Positions 8,550 through 17,887 are shown, numbered from the stretch's first letter. The stretch: DNA of 64,000 nucleotides from an uncultured Erythrobacter sp. (GCF_947492365.1 NZ_CANLMB010000001.1:1788874-1852873), one strand, 5' to 3'. Notes: generated by a model not told the origin, from the letters alone. Numbers and translations: made by a program.

Positions 8550-9535
8550 GCCTCGCACACGCCAAGGTCATTGATATCCATGCCCATGCCGTGCTGGAGG
8601 AGACTTTCGGGACCGCAGGCGAGTTCGGCCCGGAACTGACCGAAGAGGATGGCGTGCCCGTCTTCCGGATCGGCAGCTACAAGCTGCGCGGAGTGAAATA
8701 TCGCGGCAGCGCTTTTATGGACCCTCAAGTGCGCGTCGCTGCGATGAACCGAGCAGGCATAGACTGGCAGCTGCTTTCCCCCAATCCTTTGACCTATTTC
8801 CATTTCATACCTGCAGCTGAGGCAATCGCGTTTTGCCGACGCCACAACGATACCATGGCCGAAATGGTCAATGCGCGGACGGATCGCCTCGGCGGAGCAG
8901 CGGCGCTGCCCATGCAGGATATTCCTGCAGCGATTGCCGAATTGCGCAGGGCCGTAACTGATCTCGGCCTCAAGGCGGCCTATATCGGCACTGACATGCC
9001 GCAAGGGCTCGACGATCCGCGTATGGATACCTTCTATGAAACGGTCTGCGAGCTCGATGTCCCGCTCTTCATCCATCCCGCGCCCGCTGGAATTGACGGG
9101 CCTGCTGCCAGCCCAGCCTTGTCGAAATATGAGCTTGATATCATGCTCGGCTTCACAATGCAGGAATCGACTGCGGTCGCGACGCTGCTGTTCGGCGGGG
9201 TGCTGCACCGCCATCCCACGCTCGACATTTGCATAAGCCACGGCGGCGGAGCGCTTGCACTTGTGTGGGGACGGCTTGAGCACGCAGCGCACAAACGCGC
9301 ATGGGCACCCGATCATCTGCAACGCGACGGCGCCTTTGCCGAGCAGCTAGGGCGGCTGTGGTACGACATCCACATGCATGACGAACGCGCGGTCGAATTG
9401 CTGGTTGAGCGCGTGGGGACCGACCGCCTTGTCTACGGCACCAATTTCGCTGGATGGGATGCGCCGGAGAAATTCCGCATGCCGACAATGGATGTGCCGC
9501 TGGCCGACAATGCGCGCAGGCTGCTTAGAGGCTAG
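8546..9535 (+). CDS. Metal-dependent amidohydrolase 2 (ACMSD-like)
   Basis: 329 residues in the ACMSD/gamma-resorcylate decarboxylase branch of the amidohydrolase superfamily. KVIDIHAHAVLEE at residues 7-19 gives the HxH metal motif. FIHPAPAG near 172-179 and ICISHGGGALAL near 227-238 supply further metal ligands, and YGTNFAGWDAPE near 302-313 holds the Asp region. Relatives decarboxylate aromatic acids or hydrolyse lactones and C-C bonds. The ATG overlaps the preceding SDR stop. The 3' end overlaps the convergent SDR gene by 4 bp, so both operons end here. Confidence 0.87.
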   Translation: MSLAHAKVIDIHAHAVLEETFGTAGEFGPELTEEDGVPVFRIGSYKLRGVKYRGSAFMDPQVRVAAMNRAGIDWQLLSPNPLTYFHFIPAAEAIAFCRRHNDTMAEMVNARTDRLGGAAALPMQDIPAAIAELRRAVTDLGLKAAYIGTDMPQGLDDPRMDTFYETVCELDVPLFIHPAPAGIDGPAASPALSKYELDIMLGFTMQESTAVATLLFGGVLHRHPTLDICISHGGGALALVWGRLEHAAHKRAWAPDHLQRDGAFAEQLGRLWYDIHMHDERAVELLVERVGTDRLVYGTNFAGWDAPEKFRMPTMDVPLADNARRLLRG

Positions 9536-10293
9536 ACACCGCGGGTCACGCCAAGACCCATACCGCCATCAACGGTAAGGCTGGCACCGGTGGTAAAGTC
9601 ACTTTCCATGAAGTAGCCGACAGCCTGCGCGATATCCTCACCCTGGCCGAGGCGATCAATGGTCTGGATCGTGTTGAGCGTTGCGTGGCGCCTCGCCGCC
9701 TCTTCCTCGCTCACCAGACCCGCGCGCACATTGATTTCGGTCAGCACGCTGCCGGGGATGATGCAGTTCACGCGGATCCCGCGGTCGCCGAGTTCGGCGG
9801 CGTAAACCTTGGCAAGCGTTTCCACCGCTGCCTTGGTCGCAGCATAGGGCGATGCGCCGGGAAAGGCTCGCTTGGTGTGAACCGACCCGACAAAGAGCAC
9901 AAGGCCCCTGGTCGCGGCCAAGTGAGCCGCCGCGAGCCCCGTCAGCATCATCGCGCCCACAACATTGGCGTGGAAAATACCGAGCAATTCCTGCTCGTCC
10001 AGCTCCTCAACCGGTCCGCGGACCATGTTGCCAGCATTGTTGAACAGGCAGTCGAGCCTGCCGCCGGCATGATCTGTCGCTGCTTCGATCATCGCTTTGC
10101 GGTCTGCGGAAATGGTTACATCGCCCGCGACGCCGTGGCAGCCGATCTCCGCCGCCTGTTCGGCAATGCGATCCGCCCGCCGCCCGGTGATCGTGACCTT
10201 CGCACCGCGTTCGGTGAGATAGCGCGCGGTCGTTTCTCCAAGACCCGATCCACCCCCGGTGATCAACACGCCCTGTCCGGCTATTTCACGCAT
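9532..10293 (-). CDS. SDR-family oxidoreductase
   Basis: 253 residues, classical SDR. LITGGGSGLGETTARYL is the dinucleotide motif (TGxxxGxG), DCLFNNAGNM near residues 81-90 stabilises the sheet, and the catalytic set is complete: Ser in FVGSVHT and SPYAATKAAVETLA with YxxxK near residue 150. The C-terminus GASLTVDGGMGLGV closes the substrate pocket. Last gene of the leftward operon from 15486, overlapping the ThuA-like gene by 8 bp. Probably oxidises or reduces a hydroxyl made by the P450s or hydroxylase; the substrate is unknown. Confidence 0.9.
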   Translation of the reverse strand: MREIAGQGVLITGGGSGLGETTARYLTERGAKVTITGRRADRIAEQAAEIGCHGVAGDVTISADRKAMIEAATDHAGGRLDCLFNNAGNMVRGPVEELDEQELLGIFHANVVGAMMLTGLAAAHLAATRGLVLFVGSVHTKRAFPGASPYAATKAAVETLAKVYAAELGDRGIRVNCIIPGSVLTEINVRAGLVSEEEAARRHATLNTIQTIDRLGQGEDIAQAVGYFMESDFTTGASLTVDGGMGLGVTRGV

Positions 10294-10975
10294 CGCTCGC
10301 TCCTTTAAGCCATTCGATCTGCGCCGTGATCAGTTCACGATGGCCCCGCGCATTGATCGAGCGGGCATCGTGACCCAGCGCATCGACCGCCACACGGCCT
10401 TTGCCAAACTTCCTAACCCAGGCAAGCGGCTGCGGGCCTTCCTCAATTTCGCAGGTGGCCAGTACCGTGCAATCCTCGCGCGGGTCGAGATTGTGATAGG
10501 CCTCGTCAAGCAGCGGGAATTGCGCCGGGCCTGCCGAGTGCTCTGCCCCGGCCTCAGTCAGACTAATGTCGATCTCACCCATGGGCGGGTGATGCGATCG
10601 ACCCCAGGTCCAGCCGCCGCCCATGACCTCGTGCCAACGTGGCTGTGTGTCGAAGCAGATCGTCGAAACATGAATCACGAACATGCGCCCGCCGCTCGCC
10701 ACATAATCGGCGAGCGCGTCCATGTGGCTGTCAGGCAGTTCATAAGCAAAGCGATCGCGGTCGGGCGCGTATTTCGCGTGCTGTGTCATGCTCCAGCGCA
10801 GCGTGTTGACCGCCAGCATGGCCGGTGGGTCGGCCAGCGCGGCGATGGCTGCGTCGATATCCTCTTCGATAAGGGTGTCGTACCCGCATTCTTCGATGAT
10901 GCCGACCAGCGCCCCGGTGCTCTCGCCGAAGGGGTGGGAGTATCCGCCGCTGAGGATGAGCGCGCGCGCTGCCAC
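10286..10975 (-). CDS. ThuA-like (class I glutamine amidotransferase-fold) protein
   Basis: 229 residues resembling the ThuA/trehalose-utilisation family. ALILSGGYSHPFGESTGAL at the N-terminus, HMDALADYVASGGRMFVIHV near residues 84-103, and ARSINARGHRELITAQIEWL near the C-terminus match the fold. ThuA is linked to oxidation of trehalose to 3-keto-trehalose, but many homologues sit in unrelated catabolic clusters with no known reaction. The start is GTG at 10975, overlapping the TAG of the upstream SDR. Its place between two SDRs suggests a role in the same pathway. Confidence 0.7.
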   Translation of the reverse strand: MAARALILSGGYSHPFGESTGALVGIIEECGYDTLIEEDIDAAIAALADPPAMLAVNTLRWSMTQHAKYAPDRDRFAYELPDSHMDALADYVASGGRMFVIHVSTICFDTQPRWHEVMGGGWTWGRSHHPPMGEIDISLTEAGAEHSAGPAQFPLLDEAYHNLDPREDCTVLATCEIEEGPQPLAWVRKFGKGRVAVDALGHDARSINARGHRELITAQIEWLKGASDA

Positions 10976-11718
10976 TATTCGCGCGGCAGGTTTTTGAGCA
11001 CGGCGTGCGTCACAGCGCCATCCACCACCAGATCGTGTCCGTTGATATAGCCGCCCTCGGGCGAATCTAGGAAAGCAACGGCATTTGCGATATCCTCCGG
11101 CGTGCCGAGGCGACCCAGCGGCACGCCCTTGCTGCGCGCGGCACGAACTTTGGGATCGGCATAGATCGGTGTCGACATGCCGCCGTCAATGAAGCCGGGC
11201 GCAACCGAATTGAAGCGCACGCCCCTCTCGCCATATTCGAGCGCGAATTGCTTCATCAGCTGTTTCACTGCCGCCTTGCTCGCTGGATAGGCGCCCGATC
11301 CGGGGCCGGGGGAATAGGCGTTTATCGATGTGAGCGAGATTACATGGCCGCTGCCACGTTCAGCCATGCGCCGCGCTGCTGAGCGGCTGGTCCATAACAC
11401 GCCCATCAGATTGACTTCGATGGTGATGCGGATGTCGTCGTCGCTCTGTTCGGCAAGCGGGCCGAAGCGCACGATCCCGGCATTGTTGACCAGCAAGTCG
11501 GGCGCGGGACCAAATCCCTCGAACGCGGCTTCGACCGCTGAAGGGTCGCACACGTCGCAAGGCAATGCCACCGCACCCTCGATAAGCTCGCAACGCTCGG
11601 CCACCGCGGATTCGTCGCGGTCGAGAATTCCGACCCGATATCCCCTTGCGGCGAGCAATTCGGCGATAGTGGCGCCAATACCGTTGGCGCTACCGGTGAC
11701 TATGGCGCTGCGACTCAT
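10975..11718 (-). CDS. SDR-family oxidoreductase
   Basis: 247 residues, classical SDR. AIVTGSANGIGATIAELLA is the cofactor motif, DLLVNNAGIVRFG near residue 75-87, Ser in HVISLTSINAYSPG and YxxxK in SGAYPASKAAVKQLM near residue 140-155 complete the triad. GYINGHDLVVDGAVTH is the C-terminal signature. The ATG at 11718 overlaps the upstream P450 stop (ATGA) and directly precedes MSRSAIVTG; a longer reading to 11757 would run into the P450. Probable alcohol dehydrogenase step of the P450 pathway. Confidence 0.9.
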   Translation of the reverse strand: MSRSAIVTGSANGIGATIAELLAARGYRVGILDRDESAVAERCELIEGAVALPCDVCDPSAVEAAFEGFGPAPDLLVNNAGIVRFGPLAEQSDDDIRITIEVNLMGVLWTSRSAARRMAERGSGHVISLTSINAYSPGPGSGAYPASKAAVKQLMKQFALEYGERGVRFNSVAPGFIDGGMSTPIYADPKVRAARSKGVPLGRLGTPEDIANAVAFLDSPEGGYINGHDLVVDGAVTHAVLKNLPRE

Positions 11719-12923
11719 GCGGGCTCCTTGGAAAACTGGATTGGATATCGGCCCCAATTGGGGCGTTTGGTTTGTGTGTCAGCGGTCGGCGGGTCATCCG
11801 CGAGCTTGCGCGCGCCGAGTTCGAGCAGCTTGATAACGATAAGCGGCACGATGCCGAATTGAGCCTTTTCCGGATCGGTGCCGGGCTTGGCTACCAGCCC
11901 GCCATCGAGCTCCCGCCCGAGGCAGGTGTGAACACCGATGCCGAACGCCAGGCCAGAGCGCATCACGCCGACTGGCACTTCACGGTCAGGATTGAAGCTG
12001 TCGGCATCGGGTCCGAAAATTGCCTCGCTGCGATTGGCGTTGAACAAATCAAGCTCGATCCGGTCGCCTTCCGGGAGCTCGCCGGCCCCCTGCACGCTCA
12101 TGGGACACATGCTCTTGCGCCAGGCTTCGGGGCTGGCCGGGTGGAGGCGCAAACTTTCATGGACGCAGTGCTGCACGAACACCGTGTCTTCGAGCCTCGC
12201 CCACCGCGCCGCATCATCGCCGGCCCAGCTGAGTATTTCATCCAGCGCATGGACCACCGAATTGGCGGTCGAGTGCGATCCGGCCTGCATGTAAAAGCCG
12301 ATCTCGCGCAGCCGCTGCGCTTCGTCGAACTGCAGCTCGTCCTGTGCCTTTAGGATCACGGTGAGGACGTCGCGCGGCAGAGCAGCGCTCTCGATCTCAC
12401 CGCGCTCCTCCTGCGCGATCAGCGCTCTGCGGCGCGCAATCGACGCTTGCAGAAAGTCTCGGTCGAATTCGCTCAATGCCTCGCGGACTTCTGCGGTGAG
12501 TTCGTCCTTGTCGCGGGTGGAGTGCACCATAGTGGCGCCCTCGCTCATTTTCTTGACCAGCCGAATGAGCTGTGCGGTTTCTTCCTGCGTGCGCGCGGGG
12601 CGATCCACACCTGCAAAGTCGGCAGTCAGGTTTACGGTGAGGCGATAGCCAAGTTCGATCAGATCGCCGCCACCAGCCGCGACATAGGGAGCGATGGTCT
12701 CATCTAAGGTCGCAGGGAAAACTTCTTTCTCGTAATATTTGAAGAAGTTGCGGCGGAAGACGCGAATTTCGACCTCGCGCCGTTTCTGGTGCTCATCCCC
12801 GTGTAGCACCAGCAGCGTCCCGCCGGTGATGACTTCGCCTGCGTCGTATAGCGCCTGCCGAAGTCCGGTATTGCGTAGCGCTGCTTCGCAGTCGCGGTAA
12901 TCTGTCAGACGGTGGACTTGCAT
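11715..12923 (-). CDS. Cytochrome P450 (second gene of a tandem pair)
   Basis: 402 residues, soluble bacterial P450. The I-helix acid-alcohol region reads QAGSHST, the K-helix ExxR is ESLR in HESLRLHPASP, and the heme loop is FGIGVHTCLGREL with Cys near residue 334. The ATG at 12923 overlaps the stop of the neighbouring P450 (TGATG). No ferredoxin or ferredoxin reductase gene is in the cluster, so electrons must come from elsewhere. Similar in length and in much of its layout to its neighbour, indicating an old tandem duplication; they may form a functional pair or act in sequence. Confidence 0.93.
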   Translation of the reverse strand: MQVHRLTDYRDCEAALRNTGLRQALYDAGEVITGGTLLVLHGDEHQKRREVEIRVFRRNFFKYYEKEVFPATLDETIAPYVAAGGGDLIELGYRLTVNLTADFAGVDRPARTQEETAQLIRLVKKMSEGATMVHSTRDKDELTAEVREALSEFDRDFLQASIARRRALIAQEERGEIESAALPRDVLTVILKAQDELQFDEAQRLREIGFYMQAGSHSTANSVVHALDEILSWAGDDAARWARLEDTVFVQHCVHESLRLHPASPEAWRKSMCPMSVQGAGELPEGDRIELDLFNANRSEAIFGPDADSFNPDREVPVGVMRSGLAFGIGVHTCLGRELDGGLVAKPGTDPEKAQFGIVPLIVIKLLELGARKLADDPPTADTQTKRPNWGRYPIQFSKEPA

Positions 12924-14143
12924 CAGATCAGCGCCTCTTCGGGCCTGAACACGACCGGATATTCGGACCAAGTGATGCGCGTGATGGTCTCGTCCTTCCT
13001 CGTCTCGCCGTCGGGATCGCGTTGGACGCCGAAGCGCAGTAGCGCCTCCACGATCAATGGAACCGTGCCATACTGGTGATCTTCGGGTGTGGAGTTGGGG
13101 CGCGGCTCGACGCCGATAGCGAGGTTGCGGCCGATGCACGCGTGCATTCCGTAACCCATCGATAGGCCATAGGGCGCCTTGCCGCCCGACACTTCGCGGT
13201 GCGGGTTGTAGGTTTCGGGATCGTCGCCAAAGAATTCGGGGTTGCGGTTGGCTGCGCGCATATTGACCACGACCTCGTCGCCAGCGGGCACTTCCTCGCC
13301 CGCAGCCAGCGTCACCGGACACAGAGCGCGGCGTTTGGCGACCGGGCTTGAGGGGTGAAGGCGCAGGCTCTCGAACACGCAGCGCTGGATGAAGAAGGGA
13401 TCATCCTTAAGCAGCGCGATGTCTTCAGGATGCGCGTCGAGCCACTCGAACAATTCGTGCATCGCATGGGCGAGCGAGTGGATCGTCGTATGCGCCCCGG
13501 CGAGCATATAGAAAATGCCTTCCTGCAGGAATTGCTCGTCGGTCATCTGCAGTTTTTCCTGACCCAGGATCAGCGCCATCAGCACGTCGTCTGGCAGTTC
13601 ATCCTTGGCAATGCGGCCCGCTTCGACTTCGGCCAGCAGCGCCTCACGCCGGCGGCGCGACGGCGTGAGAAATCGCGTGCTGAACTCAGCCATCGCCTTG
13701 CGGATCCGCTCCTTCTTGGGTTCGACATCGCCTTCGAGCGACTGCCCCAATGCCGGTGCGAGGCTGAATTCCTTGAGCAAGCGCAGCAATTCGCCGGTTT
13801 CCTCATGGCTACGCACGGGACGGTCAATGCCGGCGAAATCGACCGTCAGGTTCATCATCACCCGGTAGCCGATATCGACCAGGTCGCCGCGCCCCGCCTC
13901 GAGAAAGGGCCGGATCGTCTCATCAAGCGTCCGCGGCAGAAAATTCTTCTCGTAATGGAGGAACACGGCCTTGCGGAAGATCGTCCCTTCGACCAGCCGC
14001 CGCGCGCGATGTTCCTTGCCATGCAGATTGACCAGCACATCGCTCATCATGAGAGCGGCCGCATCATAGAGCGATTGCCGTAGGTCGGGCTGCTTCAGCG
14101 CATGGACGCAGCCTTCATAAGAAGTGACCTCGTGCTCTGACAT
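12923..14143 (-). CDS. Cytochrome P450 (first gene of a tandem pair)
   Basis: 406 residues. I-helix LAGAHTT, ExxR as ESLR in FESLRLHPSSP, and heme loop MGYGMHACIGRNL with Cys near residue 336. The ATG at 14143 is chosen over a TTG nine bases upstream because it has GGAAG in front and overlaps the amidohydrolase stop (TGATG). It shares with the downstream P450 the segments DETI-P, YR-NLT-DFAG-DRP and GTVPLIV/GIVPLIV near the C-terminus. Expected to be cytoplasmic and to need external redox partners. The substrate is unknown. Confidence 0.93.
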   Translation of the reverse strand: MSEHEVTSYEGCVHALKQPDLRQSLYDAAALMMSDVLVNLHGKEHRARRLVEGTIFRKAVFLHYEKNFLPRTLDETIRPFLEAGRGDLVDIGYRVMMNLTVDFAGIDRPVRSHEETGELLRLLKEFSLAPALGQSLEGDVEPKKERIRKAMAEFSTRFLTPSRRRREALLAEVEAGRIAKDELPDDVLMALILGQEKLQMTDEQFLQEGIFYMLAGAHTTIHSLAHAMHELFEWLDAHPEDIALLKDDPFFIQRCVFESLRLHPSSPVAKRRALCPVTLAAGEEVPAGDEVVVNMRAANRNPEFFGDDPETYNPHREVSGGKAPYGLSMGYGMHACIGRNLAIGVEPRPNSTPEDHQYGTVPLIVEALLRFGVQRDPDGETRKDETITRITWSEYPVVFRPEEALI

Positions 14144-15486
14144 CACTTCCAACCCAGCGTATTGGTGCGCGTTGCGGGAAGGGTTGAGTAATTCGAGACT
14201 CTCCAGGATGGCAGCGGAGTGCGTTCGGGCAGCGGTGTCTCGATGTCGATCCGCCTGCCGCCCTTGAATATATGCTTCATGCCGCCGGGCCGCCCCAGCA
14301 GGGTGACATCCTTGGTTACATCGCCTTCGACCACGATGACATCGGCTATGCGTCCCTGTTCAAGCGTGCCGATCCGGTCTTCCATCTTGAGCGCGCGAGC
14401 GCCCTCGCGCGTGGCGCAGATCAGCGCCTGTTCGTGCGTGAGGCCCATGTTCTCAACGAACACCTGCAGCTCGCGCCAGTGCCACTCGCCATAGGGCGTT
14501 ATCGAAAAACCGCTCTCGGTGCCGCAGAGGAAAGGCACACCTGCATCGTAGGCGCGCTTCAACTGGACTGAGCTTTCCTCAATCTCCTTGGCGAACAGGT
14601 CCTTGAGGAAGGCGTTCGAGCCGATCTTGTCGCCATGGTCGGCGAGCACCGCCTGGAAGGTCAGCGTGGGAACAATCGGCGTCTTGTGCTCGATCACCGC
14701 TTCCAGCGCTTCTTCGTCCATATAGGTGGCGTGTAGGATCATGTCGAAGCCAGCGCGCGCGGCGTCGCGGGTGGAACTGGCGTTGCGGCAATGGCCGGTA
14801 ACGGGAAGGCCAAGCTCGTGCGCGGTATCGACCGCCAGCTTGAGCTCGTCGTAATTCCAGACCTGGATCTCACCCTCGGCACGTTGGCGCGGGATTAGGC
14901 CGGTGACGTGGATCTTGATCCAGTCGACGCCCCGTTTGGCCTGGTTGCGGATCTCGGTAACAATCTCGTCGCGGGTGCGCGTGACTTTGAGATAACCGAT
15001 CGCGCCTTCGTCAGGTATCAGCATCCCAGCTGTGCCGCCAACCGAAGTGAACAAGGCATTCCCGCCGCAGGTCATGCGCGGTCCTTCGCAGACACCGCCC
15101 TCGATCGCATCGCGCAGGTCGAGCGAAACGTTGAAGATGGTGTCCGCATCAAACAGGCTGGTCACGCCTGAACGCAGCACCTTTTGCACATTATGTGCCG
15201 CGACCAGCGCGGACAGCCCTTCGCGCCGGTGGAAGAACAGCTCGTCGTTGGAATGGGGTTCGTCGAAGCTGATATGGCAATGCGCATCGATCAAGCCGGG
15301 CATGACGGTGCAGCCGCTTGCGTCAATGCGCTTGACGTCGTTGCGACCTTCGGCCCAGTCGAGCGCAGCTTGGCCGGTCGCCGCGATTTCACCGTCGAAA
15401 GCGATCGGCTGGACGCTTGCCGAGGCGCCAGTGGCGTCGAACAAGATCCCGTTCTCGATCAAGGTTGCGTCGTTGCAGTCGGTCAC
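14143..15486 (-). CDS. Amidohydrolase (imidazolonepropionase/prolidase-like)
   Basis: 447 residues. MPGLIDAHCHISFDEPHS near residues 62-79 carries the HxH metal motif. VDWIKIHVTGL supplies the lysine region, LPVTGHCRNA the next histidine, and CGTESGFSITPYGEWHW the catalytic Asp/Glu region. The C-terminal strand TLEQGRIADVIVVEGD is the small beta domain typical of cyclic amidohydrolases. The start is GTG at 15486 with GGAGG seven bases upstream, and the palindrome 15508-15523 lies just above, making this the first gene of the leftward P450 operon. Substrate unknown; lactone or amide hydrolysis is likely. Confidence 0.88.
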   Translation of the reverse strand: MTDCNDATLIENGILFDATGASASVQPIAFDGEIAATGQAALDWAEGRNDVKRIDASGCTVMPGLIDAHCHISFDEPHSNDELFFHRREGLSALVAAHNVQKVLRSGVTSLFDADTIFNVSLDLRDAIEGGVCEGPRMTCGGNALFTSVGGTAGMLIPDEGAIGYLKVTRTRDEIVTEIRNQAKRGVDWIKIHVTGLIPRQRAEGEIQVWNYDELKLAVDTAHELGLPVTGHCRNASSTRDAARAGFDMILHATYMDEEALEAVIEHKTPIVPTLTFQAVLADHGDKIGSNAFLKDLFAKEIEESSVQLKRAYDAGVPFLCGTESGFSITPYGEWHWRELQVFVENMGLTHEQALICATREGARALKMEDRIGTLEQGRIADVIVVEGDVTKDVTLLGRPGGMKHIFKGGRRIDIETPLPERTPLPSWRVSNYSTLPATRTNTLGWK

Positions 15487-15507
15487 GATTTACCTCCAAA
15501 CGCATTT

Positions 15508-15523
15508 ATATCGACATCGATAT
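15508..15523. promoter_or_regulatory. Palindromic operator candidate, copy 2
   Basis: ATATCGA-CA-TCGATAT is a perfect 7-2-7 inverted repeat, 22 bp upstream of the amidohydrolase GTG start. Its 12-bp core matches the site at 7291-7302 in 11 of 12 bases. Perfect dyads of about 16 bp with a short spacer are typical MarR operators. Confidence 0.65.
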
Positions 15524-15588
15524 TTATCGCAAGCCGGAAGACACACCGGCGAGTGATTTTGCGGTAGCGTGGTTTGATACTGTCAATC

Positions 15589-15870
15589 GGTGCGTTCAGT
15601 CTAATGCCAACTCGCCTGCGCCAGGCGAACGGCATCCTACTCTCTGTGCTTCTCAAGTTATCGGTGATTGCCGCTCATCCTGTGCGGGTGAGCGGGCGGT
15701 CTTGCAAGTTTGTCTATCGATCAAGTGGCGCTGAGAGTCGAAAGTGGCTTCACCTGCCTGAACCTCAGCATCCCTCGCTCCCTTCGCCGGAATGGAAGAT
15801 GCATGTCTTCACCCCGAATGTTCAGTCACCTTCCGATCTCGCGACATTCTTCATTGCCAAGTTCGGGCAT
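15589..15870 (-). mobile_element. Degenerate remnant of an IS6-family element (left end and transposase 3' part)
   Basis: The segment aligns by eye with the left part of the intact element at 42050-42889. It opens with an IR-like GGTGCGTTCAGTCTAATG, and around 15755-15805 it keeps stretches such as CCTCAGCATC, CTCGCTCCCTTCG and GGAATGGAAGATG that in the intact copy encode the C-terminus of the transposase on the minus strand. Indels break every frame, so no product is expected. The right boundary is approximate. Confidence 0.65.
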
Positions 15871-15987
15871 CGATCGAGAGACAGCAGGAATGATGCAGAG
15901 GCCACGGATTGGTCTGGAAAGCGCGGCTTACTCTCAGTGGTTTGCAGGCGGATCTGCAAGACGAGACAAGTGCTGGGGGTGGGTGGC

Positions 15988-16020
15988 GGTGCTGTCAGTC
16001 TAACACAAACTCGTCTCTAC
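15988..16020. mobile_element. IS6-family left-end remnant (inverted repeat plus about 15 bp)
   Basis: GGTGCTGTCAGTCTAACA followed by CAAACTCGTCTCTAC matches the first 33 bp of the intact IS6 element at 42050 (GGTGCTGTCAGTCTAACG...) with only a few differences. Similarity fades after 16020. It points the same way as the ends at 15589 and 42050. The rest of 15530-16200 holds no supported gene. Confidence 0.65.
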
Positions 16021-16040
16021 AAGACCAGCCTCAAGTTTCA

Positions 16041-16109
16041 GACGTGTTGCGTGTCGTCGACAAGCTCGCGCCGTACGGTTTGTTCGAAAAGATCCTGCTC
16101 GCGCGATGA
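16041..16109 (+). pseudogene. Possible 3' fragment of a truncated gene
   Basis: Directly after the IS6 end a short open frame ends in APYGLFEKILLAR and TGA. The residues look protein-like, unlike the rest of the region, but there is no start or domain. It may be the tail of a gene cut by the insertion. The parent family was not recognised. Confidence 0.2.
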
Positions 16110-16200
16110 ATTGTCATTGGCATGGGATCGAGCTTGGTTGTACCCAATGGAACGGGCGCGGTTGAGCGACATTTGCATTTCGAACTCCGACACTCCTTGC

Positions 16201-17232
16201 CTACCTTTGCACCCTACCAGACCCGTCGCCGCTCATCAGCTTTTCAACCTCCGGCACGGTCACACGATTGAAGTCACCCATAATCGTATGTTTGAGCGCG
16301 GAGGCTGCGACGGCGAATTCGAGGCTCTGCTGCCGGTCTTCATAGGCGTTGAGGCCGTAAATGAGTGCTGAGGCAAAGCTGTCACCGCCGCCAACGCGGT
16401 CAACAATGTCGGTCAGTTCGTATTTGCGGCTGAGCATGAAACCGTCGTCGCGTGTTCGCAGACATGCGGACCAATTGTTGCGATCCGCGCTCAAGCTTTC
16501 GCGCAAAGTGATCGCGATCGTGTGCATGTCGGGATAGATGTCGAGGACTTTCTGGCCCAATGCTTCGTATTTGGCGGTGTCGAGTTCACCCGACTCCACA
16601 TCGACATCGACCGTGATGTCGAGTGATTTCTGGCAGTCCTCTTCGTTGGCAATGCCGACATCGACATATTTGACCAGCTCGCGCATCACTTCGGGCGCGG
16701 ATTTGCCGTATTTCCACAGCTTGCCGCGGAAATTGAAGTCGCAGCTGACCGTAAGCCCTGCCTCTTTCGCTGCCTTTACGCAGGCCATCGAGAGTTCGGC
16801 CGCAGTGGGGCTCAGCGCCGGCGTGATACCGGTGATATGAAGCCATTTTGCGCCCTTGAAGATCGCCAGCCAGTCAAACTCGTCCGCCCCGGCATTGCAG
16901 ATTGAAGAGTGCGCGCGGTCATAGACGACCTTGGACGGACGCTGGTTCGAGCCTGTCTCAAGGAAGTAAATGCCAACGCGGTCGCCCGAGCGGCTGATCT
17001 GCGCCGTATCGACGCCAAAACTGCGAAGCTCGCGGATTGCCGCATCGCCGATATCGTTGTCGGGCAGAGCGCTGACAAAGCCCGCGTCAAGCCCGTAATT
17101 GCTCAGTGCAACGGCAACATTCGCTTCGCCCCCACCGAAAGTGGCTTCGAAAGCCGGGGACTGGAAAAAGCGCTCATGGCCAGGCGTTTTGAGCCGAAGC
17201 ATGATTTCACCAAAGGACAAAAATTCAGCCAT
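16201..17232 (-). CDS. kdgK: 2-keto-3-deoxygluconate kinase
   Basis: 343 residues, PfkB-family sugar kinase. [16 protein letters not shown] near residues 32-47 is the N-terminal PfkB region, and [16 protein letters not shown] near residues 288-303 contains the catalytic Asp and anion hole (GGGDS). It phosphorylates 2-keto-3-deoxygluconate to KDPG, here the product of the DEH reductase. Last gene of the seven-gene leftward alginate operon, overlapping kdgA by 8 bp. Length and context support KdgK over a fructokinase. Confidence 0.93.
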   Translation of the reverse strand: MAEFLSFGEIMLRLKTPGHERFFQSPAFEATFGGGEANVAVALSNYGLDAGFVSALPDNDIGDAAIRELRSFGVDTAQISRSGDRVGIYFLETGSNQRPSKVVYDRAHSSICNAGADEFDWLAIFKGAKWLHITGITPALSPTAAELSMACVKAAKEAGLTVSCDFNFRGKLWKYGKSAPEVMRELVKYVDVGIANEEDCQKSLDITVDVDVESGELDTAKYEALGQKVLDIYPDMHTIAITLRESLSADRNNWSACLRTRDDGFMLSRKYELTDIVDRVGGGDSFASALIYGLNAYEDRQQSLEFAVAASALKHTIMGDFNRVTVPEVEKLMSGDGSGRVQR

Positions 17233-17887
17233 GGGTAGGAGCCTTTATTGAGCGAACGGTTTGCGCGATGGCAACGGCCTCGCTCGCAAGGTTTGAAATC
17301 CGGGCAAAGTCGCCGATTGCGACCGCCTCTTTCGGGGTAATCCAGCTTCCGCCGCATGCCATGACGCTGGGAACTGCAAGGAAGTCGGCCAGATTGTCGG
17401 GCGATACGCCGCCGGTTGGCATGAATCGCATCTCGCGGAACACTGACGAGAACGCCTTGAGCATTGGCACGCCGCCGGCAAGGCTGGCGGGGAAGAACTT
17501 CACTTCGCGCAGGCCCAGCGCATATGCGCGTTGAACCTCGCCAGCGGTCATGCAGCCGGGGAAGAAGGGAATGCCCTGATCGAGGCAATAGACCGCAATC
17601 TCGTCCACCAATCCCGGCGAAACAATGAACTGCGCGCCGCTCGCCACCACCGACTTCGCCTGATTGAGAGTAAGGACGGTACCAGCGCCCACTACCATAT
17701 CCTGCGTTTGAGCAAGGATCGCTTCCATCCCCGCCTGCGCATTGTCAGAGCGCAGCACAACCTCAAGCACGCTCAGCCCGCCTTGGCCCAGTGCGCGCGC
17801 GACTTTCACTGCGGTCTTGGGATCGTCCTCTGCGATCAGCGGGACGACAGGGGCCGATTGAAGACGGTTGGAAAGCGTATCACTCAT
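17225..17887 (-). CDS. kdgA: KDPG aldolase (2-keto-3-deoxy-6-phosphogluconate aldolase)
   Basis: 220 residues, Eda-type class I aldolase. [20 protein letters not shown] at the start, [13 protein letters not shown] with the conserved Glu, VGAGTVLT, and the Schiff-base lysine in [10 protein letters not shown] near residue 131, followed by [10 protein letters not shown]. It splits KDPG to pyruvate and glyceraldehyde 3-phosphate, the last step of alginate monomer use. The ATG at 17887 gives the usual family length; the open frame upstream to 18112 overlaps the SDR gene and is discarded. Confidence 0.93.
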   Translation of the reverse strand: MSDTLSNRLQSAPVVPLIAEDDPKTAVKVARALGQGGLSVLEVVLRSDNAQAGMEAILAQTQDMVVGAGTVLTLNQAKSVVASGAQFIVSPGLVDEIAVYCLDQGIPFFPGCMTAGEVQRAYALGLREVKFFPASLAGGVPMLKAFSSVFREMRFMPTGGVSPDNLADFLAVPSVMACGGSWITPKEAVAIGDFARISNLASEAVAIAQTVRSIKAPTHG

